A program made the position numbers and the translations under genes. A DNA stretch of 64,000 nucleotides. Origin: Pholis gunnellus. Lineage: Eukaryota; Chordata; Actinopteri; Perciformes; Pholidae. Positions 37,084 through 48,500 of this stretch are shown in pieces (the first letter of the stretch is position 1; every line of letters starts with the position of its first letter). Location of the stretch: assembly GCA_910591455.2 (NCBI GenBank), contig OU342804.1:4143202-4207201 (forward strand), read 5' to 3'. The notes beneath the pieces are model-generated. The model was not told the DNA's origin. It saw only the letters and a program-made list of their open reading frames with translations, and made no database searches.

Positions 37084-37379
37084 CTGAGGACACATTGAGA
37101 GATCAAACATTCAGGAAACAGAGTGACTCCAACAGCTAACGTTAAACCACTTCCCGAATTCAACTGTTACCATAGAGTGCGACAAGCTGTAATATTAGCT
37201 TAACAGCTAACGTGCGCAACTGTGCGCATCAACGTAAGTGTGTGGCCGTTTGCACACGTTACGGTGAGAAGTCAATGATCGAATATAACGTTATTTACTG
37301 TGCCACTACGATATCTGGGTACTGTTACCGTGTTCGCTGTGGATGTTAGTCACCGTGTCCGAGGAATTTTATCCATATC

Positions 37380-37515
37380 TAGGTAGCATTTTCTCCGGCT
37401 GAGTGCCTGGTCATATGACTCCAGCTCCAGACACTTCCGCAAAGCCTCTGCCACCGCCCACCGCCCACCGCAACGCACGAGGGCACGCTGATTGGACTAT
37501 GACGTCATTATGTCA
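37380..37515 (-). promoter_or_regulatory. Candidate spg21 promoter
   Basis: This CpG-richer stretch upstream of the spg21 start exon has an ETS-like CACTTCCGC (37430-37438), GC-rich CCGCCCACCG repeats (about 37456-37470), an inverted CCAAT (ATTGG, 37491-37495) and a perfect TGACGTCA CRE (37500-37507). Such a cluster suits a TATA-less housekeeping promoter. The start site is inferred, not seen. Confidence 0.5.
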
Positions 37516-37688
37516 CGTTTGTATTTGATGACAGCAAATGCCGTGTTAACGGTGTTTACGCGTTTATATGTTCATATTGAACGTCTGAAGGCGGCTTCTT
37601 CGTCAGTTTCTGAGGGGAAAGCCTACATAGCATCATAGCAAACGACAGCTAGATGGCAGTAACAGAGCCAGACTATAGGAAGAATAGA

Positions 37689-37710
37689 GGGGGGGGGGGG
37701 GGGGGGGGGG
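37689..37710 (+). repeat. Poly(G)22 tract
   Basis: An uninterrupted run of about 22 G between the divergent genes spg21 and pdcd7. Length in such runs is often unreliable in assemblies. Confidence 0.9.
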
Positions 37711-38625
37711 CTATGATTTTACATTGTGAGTATTATGTAAACTTACTTACCGACTCTTGCTAGTTTATATCTTTAAGATGAATGTTGAAATATATATGTT
37801 TGATGTAATACTATATATTTTAGTCAAGATAAGATTGATAATAACATGCTGTATATCATACAACTATTTTCTATTTTTGGAAATTTTCATTACTAATAAA
37901 ATGTCCCAAATTCATAAGAAGAATGGTCAGGAACCAAGCCAACACGCATGCACTTTATTAATACGTTTTACACAATATAGAACCATTGTATCTACTGTTA
38001 AAACAAAGGAAGCTATTAAAACATTGTGCGTTCACTGCCGCGTTAATCGCGTCATTCGCACCACGGACCACTTGTTGTCATTCGCGTGATTTACGCTAGA
38101 TGCGCAGGGGAGGGGGCGTGGCTCATCGCCCTGACAGCCGTTATCAATTTAAGGGTTAAAGATGGAACAAAAAATAAACATGAAATCAGAGAATATTTAT
38201 TTATTTATTCATCAAATATTAGATTTTGTCATTGAAGCTGACAAAAAATGAGTAAATAGATTATATGAAATCACTTCTCATCTTGTGAGTAAAGAGCCTG
38301 GAAGACGTTCAAATCAGGGAGTACAAAGTATAAAATAAATACACACAATTATACATCATATTTGTTGTCATTTTCATGGTAACGTGATATGTTGCAGCAA
38401 AGTGCTGTCCCGTTCCTATTTACACCATTTCGAGCCCTCACAGTCTCTCACACTCGACCATTTACCAGGTGACGTCAGTAAGTCCTTGAGGGTTCAGGGT
38501 TTGAGGCTTTAGGGGGAACATTGGGATTGGGGCTAAAAGACTTGGGATGTACCCTCAGAGGGCAAAAACAGCAATGACGATTCTACACCGATGGGAGGCA
38601 GCAACGCAGTAAACCGTGCCTAGTC

Positions 38626-38704
38626 TGCCGGAAATGATCAAATGAAGAAGAGGAAACGACGTCAACTAAACATGGCTTCTGTGCAGAGATGGGAATGGAT
38701 GTAA
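38626..38704 (+). promoter_or_regulatory. pdcd7 5' region: ETS site, YY1-like site and a 10-codon uORF
   Basis: An ETS-like CCGGAAATG lies at about 38629-38637, and AAACATGGC at 38669-38676 fits a YY1 site. The ATG inside the latter (38672) opens a ten-codon upstream frame ending in TAA at 38702-38704, 50 bp before the pdcd7 start. If the transcript starts upstream of 38672, this uORF could damp translation. Site identities are by consensus only. Confidence 0.4.
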
Positions 38705-38754
38705 CTATTTAACGTTAGTGTTGTAACGTGCCCCGGTGTGCTACTGTACACGAT

Positions 38755-41741
38755 ATGGACAACATATATCACCACGCGTCGTCAGAAACACAGCAGCCTC
38801 TTGTGTATAATGGCGGATATCTGGAGACACCGTACACCGCGAGGAGACCGCCGCCGAGCAGCGCGGCTCATGAACCGGCACAGCCGGACCACACTGCTCC
38901 ACAATGGACACCTACACGGGGATATGACGGTCACCCGTACGGATTTGGATGCGGCTTCCCTGCTCCGTCTCTCGGAGGACCCCTTCCATATGGATTTGAC
39001 CCCTCCGTCCCCCCGCCTCCTTTCGGCTGCCCGCCACCTGGACACTTCCCTAACGCGGTGACCGCCGCTCCGATAAACCCATTCAACAGCAGAGGAGCCC
39101 CGACCTTTGACACATTTACCCAGCAGTTTCGACCCTGTCCCCAGACTACCCGGTATGAGATGGACCCCAGTCAGAACCAACAGCACGAGTATGAGGACTT
39201 CTCTGAGAGTGGAGCTCTGCTCGGCCGCCTGCATGACAGGAGTCCGGCTACAACACCGCGACCCGAGGATGAAACGGCCCTTCAGAGGAGGCAGGATCTG
39301 CAGTGGGTCGGACGTTTCTTACAAGGCAGAGACAAAACTCCCAAGACCCCACAGAGCCAGAAGCCGCAGCGGCTACGCTCCAGCTCTGCTCCGGACCCGA
39401 GAGAGGCTCTGTACAGGGCCGCTCAGCTCGTCTCTCAGCTGGCAGAGTCCTGCGAAGCTCTGAGGAACAACGTGGAGAACGAGTGCGTTTGGGCGGACTC
39501 GTATGTAATGGCTTTGAACGTGAAGGCAGAGCTGCAGGATAAACTCAAAGTGCTCAGTGACAGGGAATGTTTAAACGGTTGGAAAGCTAAACTGTCCCGT
39601 GTTGCCAAGAGGAGGGCTCGGCGACGGAGAGCCAGGAAAGAGCTCCTGACGGAGGAGAAACACAGAGAGGAGCACATCGCTGAGAAAGAGGCCGCCATCA
39701 ACAAATGGAGGATGCAGCGGATCCAACAAGTGGAGGAGAAGAAGAAGGTTCACTACATGTGCTAAACGGATTCAAATATGGTTCCATCTGTTGTCCACTT
39801 GGGGACAGAATTGTACATCAAACCAACAAAGTTGTTATTGTGGCTAATGAGTTAGCAAATGCATGCTTAAATAACTAGCAGACGCAGAGCAACATTCGTA
39901 TTCAGTTGTCATTGATGAATAATTAAAGTCCAACATTCACTCAGGTTTGATCTTTGTCTTCCTCTACACACAATGGAGGTAGAAGTTAGTCTGCAAAGCA
40001 TGCATTGGCCCCATTATGAGTGTTGACCGGTGATGCCTGAGGATTTATATTCAAAATATTACAATATTTTGACTGTTGTAAAAGCATTTAACTAAGCCCG
40101 TTCTCTCAAATGATTATTTGTGTATGTGTAGGTGAATGACTAATGGCTCCACATGTTCTCTTGGTACCAGGAGCGAGAGCTGAAGCTGGCTGCCGACTCT
40201 GTTCTCTGTGAGGTGAGGAAGAAGCAGGCGGACGTGAAGAGGATGGGGGACATCCTGAGATCTCTGGAGAAACTGCGCAGACTGAGGAAAGAGGCAGCAT
40301 CGAGGAAAGGTGAGTTATCGGCCATGCACCTTATTCCCGGTCCCTTTATTCCATGTGTGATTCATGGGCGCAACTACAGTTTATAATGGAAGACACCTGT
40401 AGTTAATAACCAGAGGTCCCGCCCATAATTCACTGGGGCTAGTATTAGGTGATTACGCTTCCTGTTAGGGACGTCAATTCATCGTTGACTGGCAATAAGA
40501 TTTCTGTCAGTTAAACAGTTCAAAAGAAAAAAATTCAAAAATAAAAGCTGGAAGGAGAAAAGCCGGTTCATTCCGACCCCCGTCGCTTTAATCAGCAGGC
40601 TGCAGGAACCTACCGTGGGTCTTGAAGAGTTGAAGCATTTATTCACAAATCAAATAAACTGTACACACACTGTACTGCTACGTTCACAGCTATAATGTTA
40701 CTGCCCCCCACACACACACACACACACACACACACTGTCTCTCTCTCTCTCTTGCATGGCATGCAGACACACAGCTGACACCCGTGCAGCTGAAGTCATT
40801 CATGCGGCGCTGAAGTCATGCATGCGCCGCGACAATGCACATAACACCGTGCCTTCTAACGCTCCCAGACGGGACTCCGTTGCCTGTTTTGCGCATACAG
40901 CGCAGCTGTTGATACACGATGAGTCCCCATACCTGGACCTGTGTAATGTAAATAAACTGTAGCCTTACGGTCTGTAACAGGACACCATGAAGCCTGTGGC
41001 CTTCAGTTTGTATCTCTGTGCGCGTGTCAGGAATCGTCACTGAGCAAGAATCTGACGAGGCGTTCGGCACCAGACTGGAGCAGCTGAGGTGTGTGATGAA
41101 GAAGAGGACAGCGGTTTACTCCGCAGAGGAGAAAGCTCTGATGGTGATGCTGGAAGGAGAGCAGGAGGAGGAGAGGAGGCGAGAGCAGGAGAAACGAATG
41201 AAGAAGGAGAGGGAGAGACACCTGCAGAGGAAACGCAGAGTGAACGACATGTTGTTTGGAGGTAACGACTCATTGACAGTACGATTGAACCACAGACGTG
41301 TTGTTTGTTATGACATTGTAATATGTGATTCATTGTTCCTGTTTGTTTCTCAGAGGATCTTCCTGCTGATTGTGTTCTGCAGCCCTTCAGAGCATATTAC
41401 ACCCAGACCGAGCGCTCGCTGCACGCTTTGCTACAAATCAGGTTCGATCTTCACTTCACTTTCACGGTCACATAATAAGGTTCATCAAATAGAGTTATGG
41501 TAGCCTTAAAGGGAGTTCCGTCCTGACATCATGTTGTTGTTGTTGTTGTTGTAGTGACCTTGAGGATGACATAGTAACTTGTTGGGACTGTATTCTGTTG
41601 TCTTTTAGGAGACAGTGGGATGTGTTTGTGGTTCCAGCGGATCATCCTGACGGTTCTCGGGTTCCTCAGAGCTGGATCCTGCCAGACGCCCCGTCAGACC
41701 AGGTCTGGGCCTCCGCTCTGCACTCCGCTGACACGGAGTGA
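38755..41741 (+). CDS. pdcd7: PDCD7, U11/U12 snRNP 59K protein, five exons
   Basis: PDCD7 is the 59 kDa protein of the U11/U12 di-snRNP, which recognises minor (U12-type) introns in the nucleus. Exons: 38755-39747, 40171-40309, 41031-41261, 41354-41441, 41609-41741. Phases agree, giving 527 aa (human about 485). The N-terminus is Pro/Gly-rich (residues about 30-110). A basic, helical region follows: KRRARRRRARKELL, then EKEAAINKWRMQRIQQVEEKKK, RELKLAADSVLCEVRKKQAD and GEQEEERRREQEKRMKKE, a long coiled coil. The C-terminal domain has LQPFRAYYTQTERSLHALLQIR and VPADHPDGSRVPQSWILP, both diagnostic. The start chosen is the first ATG in frame (38755); an in-frame GTG nine codons earlier was ignored. 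The donor of exon 1 (AAG|GTTCAC) is weak, and read-through would add five residues then a stop. Confidence 0.95.
40712..40735. repeat. (CA)n microsatellite in a pdcd7 intron
   Basis: About twelve CA steps followed by a CT run (40736-40752), in intron 2. Confidence 0.85.
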
Positions 41742-42379
41742 GACGGACTCACCGCGTCCTGCCAACCACTGCCTGACACCCAGCTCCATGAACCTCTAAC
41801 CGATAGACTGCAGCTGTCTGTGGGAGGACCGGCCGAGGAGGACGTGAACGCAACGTTAACGAGTAAATAAGGGATTTAGAAGTTGTTTGTTCCAGAACGC
41901 TCTGTTAGCTTGATTAGGATAATGAACACTGAGTCAATAACAAAAAACACTTTTCTTTGAATCCGTCTGTTCCTCCAAAGCTCCACAGAAACAAACAGGA
42001 TTTTTCACAGTGATGCGTAATCTCACTAAGTTAACTAACAGCTTAGGTTCTTTTTATTTTTTGGAAAGTTTACTTTGTGTTTGTTTTTATTCATGTGAAA
42101 TGTCGTACTGACTGATAATGATACATTTAATATCCACCGATGATTTTCTACTTCTGGATCTTCCTTATTTGTATTCAGAGAAAGCTAAATGTTGGGTTAA
42201 CCCTTTCAGTCCCGTGTACAGAACCTTCATTGGCACGGCATTAGACCAGGAAGTCACCAGAATCATCACCAGTCATGAATGTTCTCAACAAATGGACAGG
42301 AAACGGTTTATTATTTATCTTATTCTGTGTGTTTCTCATACAGTAGAACCTAAAGTTGTTTCTGGCATCTTCACACAAT

Positions 42380-42385
42380 AATAAA
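42380..42385 (+). terminator. Candidate pdcd7 polyadenylation signal
   Basis: AATAAA about 640 bp after the stop codon of pdcd7. I saw no closer consensus signal with comparable context. Confidence 0.4.
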
Positions 42386-42599
42386 AGTAATAATGAATGA
42401 TCACAGATTGTTGTGGAAGTCTTACAGATTAGAGTGTTTATGTCCAGCAGCCTTACATCACGGTGTTTGCTGGATCCTTCTGTAATCAGCTTTCTGTAGC
42501 GCCATAATACCGCTGACGTCAGGCTTTTACTCGCTGTTGTCGTCGTCTGTGCTGCGACTGTGTGGACGGTACATCAGCTGGTGTAGGTTACTGTGAGTC

Positions 42600-42704
42600 A
42601 CTAGATTACTGTTCTAGTGTCAGTCTGAGCTTCTCACACAGACACACACACACACACACCTGAGAGGACGCTGACAGTCTGACAGCAGCTCCAAGACAAC
42701 ACAG
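42600..42704 (+). other. Candidate non-coding first exon of ubap1l
   Basis: The segment ends in CAACACAG|GTGAGATG, a strong 5' splice site, with no coding frame of note. The first ubap1l coding exon starts with a 3' splice site (CAGTAG at 45513-45518) just before the ATG, so a non-coding exon upstream is required, and this is the best candidate. The left end is not known. Confidence 0.4.
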
Positions 42705-42709
42705 GTGAG

Positions 42710-45480
42710 ATGACATTTGTTTTTCTAAAACATTCAAATTCAGTTTAAATAAGCGAATGAAATACTGTAACACAGGTTGTTGTAAGATAAGGCTGTTCTA
42801 TACAATCAGTTACTTCATGTATAGAGAAAATAACAAGAATGCCACCCATTCGTATATCACTGCTGCAATCTATTCATTGATTTAAGATGGAGGCAATTAC
42901 TACATGATTGCAGCCAGATAGTTGATGTATATATATTTACATATAGTGTTTCACAAAGGAAAAAACAGCGTCAGCACCAAGATTTGTTATAATCTGAGGA
43001 AATAAAAGTACACTGAATAAAATAGAATGAACCGCCCAAAGTATAAAATATAAGGTAAAAGATAAATGCATAAAACATCAAACTTTGGGCTTTTTTTATG
43101 TTTTAAGAAGTGATTTAAAAGATGTTTCTGCTCCTGCAGCCTTTGATCTTCTTTGAAGATCATTTTAGGATGTTCACTCTTGTTGAAGTTCAAAATTCTT
43201 TCTCAACAAATACTTTTAGTTTTGTAGTACATGTTGTCTTCTACCTATTAGTTTATTGCAGGTCTCACAGTATAAAAATGGGTTACAGAGGAGTCTGCGT
43301 GGAAGTGGTCACATGTGTTTCATGTTGTTTGTCCGTTAGCATTAGCATGCTTCTGTTTAGCACGTCAGAGACAACACGAGGAGCTCACAGAGCACCTGTC
43401 CGCTCTGCTGTTGTAAGTCGTGGACCAGCTTGTCTGTTGGTGTTTTGGTGTTTCTGGAGCAAATATCTGATTAGCCTTCACAGGACAGAGGGACATATAT
43501 ATCATACTGTATATGCCTGAAGGTTCACTCACAGGCGTGATTTATGGCTGTCTTTTCCTGCACACAATCCACTCTTCATTGTGTAACATACTCAACCAAT
43601 TTAGAAAGATGGAGGTGTGAGCAGACAGGTTTCCTGATTTAGCTTTCAGCTTTTCTCAGACCTGCACCGCTCAGTGAGCAGAAAGTCAAATGTACCTGCT
43701 GTCGTGTCTGACCACGAGCATCTTCATTCTGATACTGTCTGCGATGCTGACATCCAGTCCATCGAACACAGAACCGCTCTCACTCTCTCAGTAGCCACTT
43801 CTGTGACTGTCCCTGTGCAGACCAATGATGCTTTATTTAACTGTGAACGACACAAATCCAATATTTCTGAAAAAAAAGCTAAAATTATTATTATAGAGTA
43901 TTCACCCAAACATATATACATCTTGCACCTACAAGGATGAATTAAATCTAAGGTTAGTTCTAATCCGAGTGTAGCAATATGTTTAAAATGATAAAGTTTA
44001 ATCAATATGGAGATGCTTGCTTACCCAAATGAATGTATATATATATTGCTGTCGGGGCCTATAAGTATAGGCTATAACTTTTGGCTGCACTGTATTCCAT
44101 AATAGAGAACAACTTGTTGGCTGAATTAATGGAGCAGTACGGCCAAATAATAGAAGATACATATCACAGCTTAAATCTGAGTTTAAAGATTTGGTGCAAC
44201 ACAATTAAGTTTATTCTAGGTTTAGAGTCAAAACTAAACTGACATTTAAATAGTTTAAATTGAATCTTTCTTCATTTTAAACTATAGTTTAAAGTTTGGT
44301 GCAAAATGACTTCAAGTTAAACAATGATTTATTCAGGTATAAAAATGAATCCTTGTTGGTGCAACCCAGCCTCTGTCTGCTCCTTTTATAACCTCTGTCT
44401 GTCCGTACTGTTAACAATGATATACGCCGGCTTCAAAGAGAGTGCAGAAAGGTTCAGCGTAGCTGTAAAAACACTGAAAAGGTTACTACTTTCATCTTTT
44501 CATAAGAACGAGGTGAGAGCTGCTTATTAAAACCAGAGCTTTGTTTAGCATGGCCGACAGGTGAACCCTGCTCCTCCCCCTGTACCGGTCTTTTCAAAGG
44601 ATGACTGGAACGTTTTTATCATTCGTTGGGGATAAGGTCGCTGATTTAAGGCCTAGAATATTTCCGCCTGTAGCCCTGGGCCTGACTGTCCAGCTTGTGT
44701 TTCTATATTGAGACAGTTTAGCCCAGTTCATGGGAAGAACGCTCAGCCATTGTCTCCTTATGTGCCCCTCTAGTTCATGACATTTCAGTTCCTTAAGACC
44801 ATCCATACTCTACATTGTGAAAAAGCTCTCTTAGCTCTGATGTGTGCGTGATTAATTTAAACAAAGCCAAGTCTTCTTCCTCGTAACTATAGACCTATAT
44901 CCAAGCTTCCTTTGTTTCCAAGGTCTTGGAAAAGGCAGTAAGTAAATAAGACGTCCTGGACAGCTGTGAAATCTTTCACGAATTCCAGTCTAGTTTTGGT
45001 TTGAGGTACAGTGCTGAAACTTCTCTGCTCAGGGTTTCAAATGATATTTGAATGTGTGCTGGTGCTTAGGAATGTTCAGTTCTGTTGCTGCTTGACCCAA
45101 AAGCAGCTTTCAACACTGGAGGCCGCTCTGTTCTCCGTCGTAGGCTGCAGCATTGGGCGTGCATAACAGGCTGCCCTCAACTGGTTGGCCTACTTGTTCG
45201 ACAGGAGTTTTTCCGTGGCGCTTGATCCTTACACTTCATCTGCTCATCATTTTTATAAATGTATAAAAATGTAAATATATAAACTTTTCCTAGTTTGACC
45301 ACCACCGGCAAAGTTGACATTTAATACATTTAATACAGATAACTCAACTCAATGTTGAACTAACAACTTTTGCTCTCTGCGTTCGGAGCACTGGAGCTGA
45401 TTTGTTGAGTTATGACGCATAGAAGAAGGAGTGTGATTGTGATCGTAGGTCTATTGAATGTCCCCAAAATTGACTTCAGT
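42710..45480. other. Presumed ubap1l 5' intron
   Basis: No conserved coding exon was found. It holds a decayed reverse-transcriptase fragment (44880-45240) and a short GT repeat at its 3' end. The rest is A/T-rich, with nothing I can name. Confidence 0.5.
44880..45240 (+). mobile_element. Decayed reverse transcriptase of a Rex1-like LINE
   Basis: In broken frames one can read NYRPISKLPFVSKVLEK (RT motif 1 region), then FRLRYSAETSLLRVSND, a degraded LDPKAAFNTG where active elements have LDLSAAFDT, and LRRRLQHW. This order is that of Rex1/L2 type non-LTR retrotransposons. The catalytic Asp of the AAFDT motif is changed to Asn and several frameshifts are present, so it is dead. Only part of the RT remains. 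Confidence 0.65.

Positions 45481-45484
<4 letters not shown>

Positions 45485-45512
<28 letters not shown>
45485..45512. repeat. (GT)14 at a 3' splice site
   Basis: A perfect GT run that ends immediately before the CAGTAG acceptor of the first coding exon of ubap1l, taking the place of a polypyrimidine tract. Confidence 0.9.
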
Positions 45513-45519
45513 CAGTAGG

Positions 45520-48500
45520 ATGGACGGTGTCCCTCTGAAAATGCCACAGGGTGCCTCACAGGAAGTCAAAGAAGACGTGGAAGTTATTGTCCCTGATTAT
45601 CTCACCAGACTGCAGGACACAGAGGTGAGTGTGGTTTCGACTTGTCATTAACCTGTGATTGATCTTAATGAACCCATGGCCTTCCCTTCATTATCGCCCA
45701 AAGCACAAACTCTGAAAGTGTAGCTTCTGGCTGAAAGAATTGCACATGTGCTAGTGTGATGTCCTGTCCTGTTTATTGTGTGCTGTGAATGGCTGCCAAT
45801 GTGGCTTCAGGCTTTTAGACTACAGAGTTTCGAGGGGTTACACTAGCAGGGTATTAATGTAAAGTTTGGCCTAAAGTTGCTACCAGAGGAAAGGCCATGA
45901 AGTTGTATTTCATCAGCCTCAGTCGACAAAGGCATGCTAACATGCTACAGCTCTTTTATTTTGATCTGTGCTAGCAGGGCGGACATGACATGTAGTTCAT
46001 CCTTCATGTCCCCCTCAGGATGAATTGTTATAACTTTGATGATCCTCACAATTTTCCATCATGAACAGGTGTTTAGATGTTTCACTTGAGAACTTGACCT
46101 ACAGACTGACATCCGTTAAGATCCCTGCATGTTGCAACAATGACATTTGACTAGAGGAAAGAGAAAGCTACAGAGTTGCATGCTGGTTAGAATCGTTTCC
46201 GTCACTAACATGTCGTTTGTCCATGTGACAGTATGAGTTCAGTCTGGAGAACTGGGTGCTAACCGGGCTGCAGAGTGGCTACACCAGCCAGCATCGGCCT
46301 CAGCTCCCCTCCTCTTCATCAGGACTGCAGCCATCTTGTCCTCCGTACTGGATGATGTTCAGCAGCCCGCAGCAGAGCCGCCTGGCCAGCCGCCACTGCT
46401 CTGACTTCTGGGAGCCCAATCCTCGACAGCGCTCGCACAGCCTCAACCCCGACGTCCTGCGCACCAAGTTGCCGATCTCTGACTCTGAGGATGAGGCCTC
46501 AGAGAAAGCCAAGATGTGTTTGTCAGGGAAAGCCTGCTCTGGTGGAGAAATTGCTGCTGCTTCGTGTCAGCGTGGTCAGAGGAAATCACAGAGAGCCTTC
46601 GTCCCAGACCTCCTGAACCCTCCGGCCTGCCTCAGCAGCCTGCCTCACCAGCGCAGGAAGAACCTGCGACAGTGCTCCCTGTCAGTGCTGGACACGTCCG
46701 AACAGCACAGTCCCAGCACAGGCAGCCCATCCTCAAACAAGACCCCCACCAGCAGAGCCCCCAACACCAGAGCCAATACAGTCGACGTGCTCCCCAGCAT
46801 CTACACAACACACATGGTAAGAGTTCAACGTTGTAACTTGAGGGAAAGTGTTGTATTGTGACCGACGGAGCTCCAGTTTTATTCACAGTAATCATTTTGA
46901 ATAGCAGTCTCACTTTTTGAGAAGGATAACAGAGTTCCAGGATGTGTTTCAGTTTCACACGAATGGTGCTGGACCGAGGAAAAGTCTCATGGCAAGAAAA
47001 GGTCTGCGCTTTGAGCGAGCTTTTATATTTCTAATACGAAACATCTCACTAAATGTGTTCGTACTGTGGATTATAGAAAAACATTTATTTCATTGATTTG
47101 ATTCAGTCATTTAGTGCGTTATATCTGAAATACATTGACGTCAAAATGCCAACGTTCTGCTTTAACGTGAGGGTGTTCACATCCAGTGTTGGGACGATTT
47201 ATACAAAGTCCCCTTTATCAATGTTTATAGGAGAAATTAAAGTAAACCTAAATAAAGTCATCATACTTGAATGAAAACTACGGTTTATTACAACTAGACT
47301 GTTCTTTTTGTAGCTCCATGACATCATAAGACTGACTACTGAGATCTCAGGAGGCAGCTAGGTTGCTAAAAAGAGGTTCAAAGATCATGAGACAGGTAGT
47401 AAACAAGCCAACAGGTCGGACTTACCTGAAAAAGAAAATGAAAGCAAAAAAAAAAAAAAGAGCTCACTTTTAATTGACGTGATCTGGCAGAGCTGTCACA
47501 GGCTGGAGGATCATGTGACCACGTGTCCTTGTGTTGCTGCATTGTAACAGCTTCTAGTGATGTTTTCAGCCATGATCGCCAAAGCTGCATTCTCTCTAGT
47601 GTCCACCAGGGGGCGACTCCTCTGATTGTATAGAAGTCTATGAGAAAATGACTCTACTTCTCTCTTGATTTATTACCTCAGTAAACATTGTAAACATGAG
47701 TTTATGGTCTCAATCTCTAGTTTCAAGACTTCTTCAATACAGCATGATGTTCATTTAGTAAATGATGGTCCATTTAGAGTCAAACAGACCATAAAGCAGG
47801 GGATGCTTTAGGGCGGGGCTACACAGTGATTGACAGGTCGTTACCACAGCGTTGTCTTAGAACTTTATCCCTTTTACTGTGTTTTCAGTTTCAGGAAGTT
47901 AATTGTAACATTGTGGTCTCCTTGTTTTTCCTCCACTCTTTGCTCTCCTCGGGAGAGGAACTCCTGGGTGGGGGAAGATGATGGAGACCTACTTTGATAA
48001 TTTGTCCACACCTCACTGAGACCTGAACTCAATGTGAGCCAGTCCACCTCTGCATGTGGTCTAGCAGAGCTGATCCCAATGTGAGCAAGATTCGATCTTG
48101 GATCCGACAGACTCAACAGTTAATGCGTCCCGGCATGATGGGATGACGAAAGTCACATTGAAAAGACAAGTGTAACAATGAGCTTATTTAGTTGAGTCGT
48201 TTGGTTGTACTCAGCCCCCCCCCCCCCCCCCCCCCCCCCCCCTTTTTCGTGTGACTTCTGGTTCCAAAAACCAACATGGCTGAACTCCAGACTTCAAAAC
48301 GGTCGTGAACAAACCAATATATGACATCACGTGACTACATCCACTTCTCATATACAGTCTGCTGTCACCAAAACTTTGTGTTAGGTTGTTCATTTAGTCT
48401 CAACAGTGAGAGTTTATAGTGTGGCTTAGGGAATGCTAATGCTCTGGAATCCGTGGTATAGTTAGCCCTTTACTCTGGTCTGCAAGAGCAGACTATGAAT

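Noticed and set aside
38782..39542. Several frames of 80-150 codons on both strands
   Set aside because: They overlap pdcd7 exon 1 in other frames and match no family.
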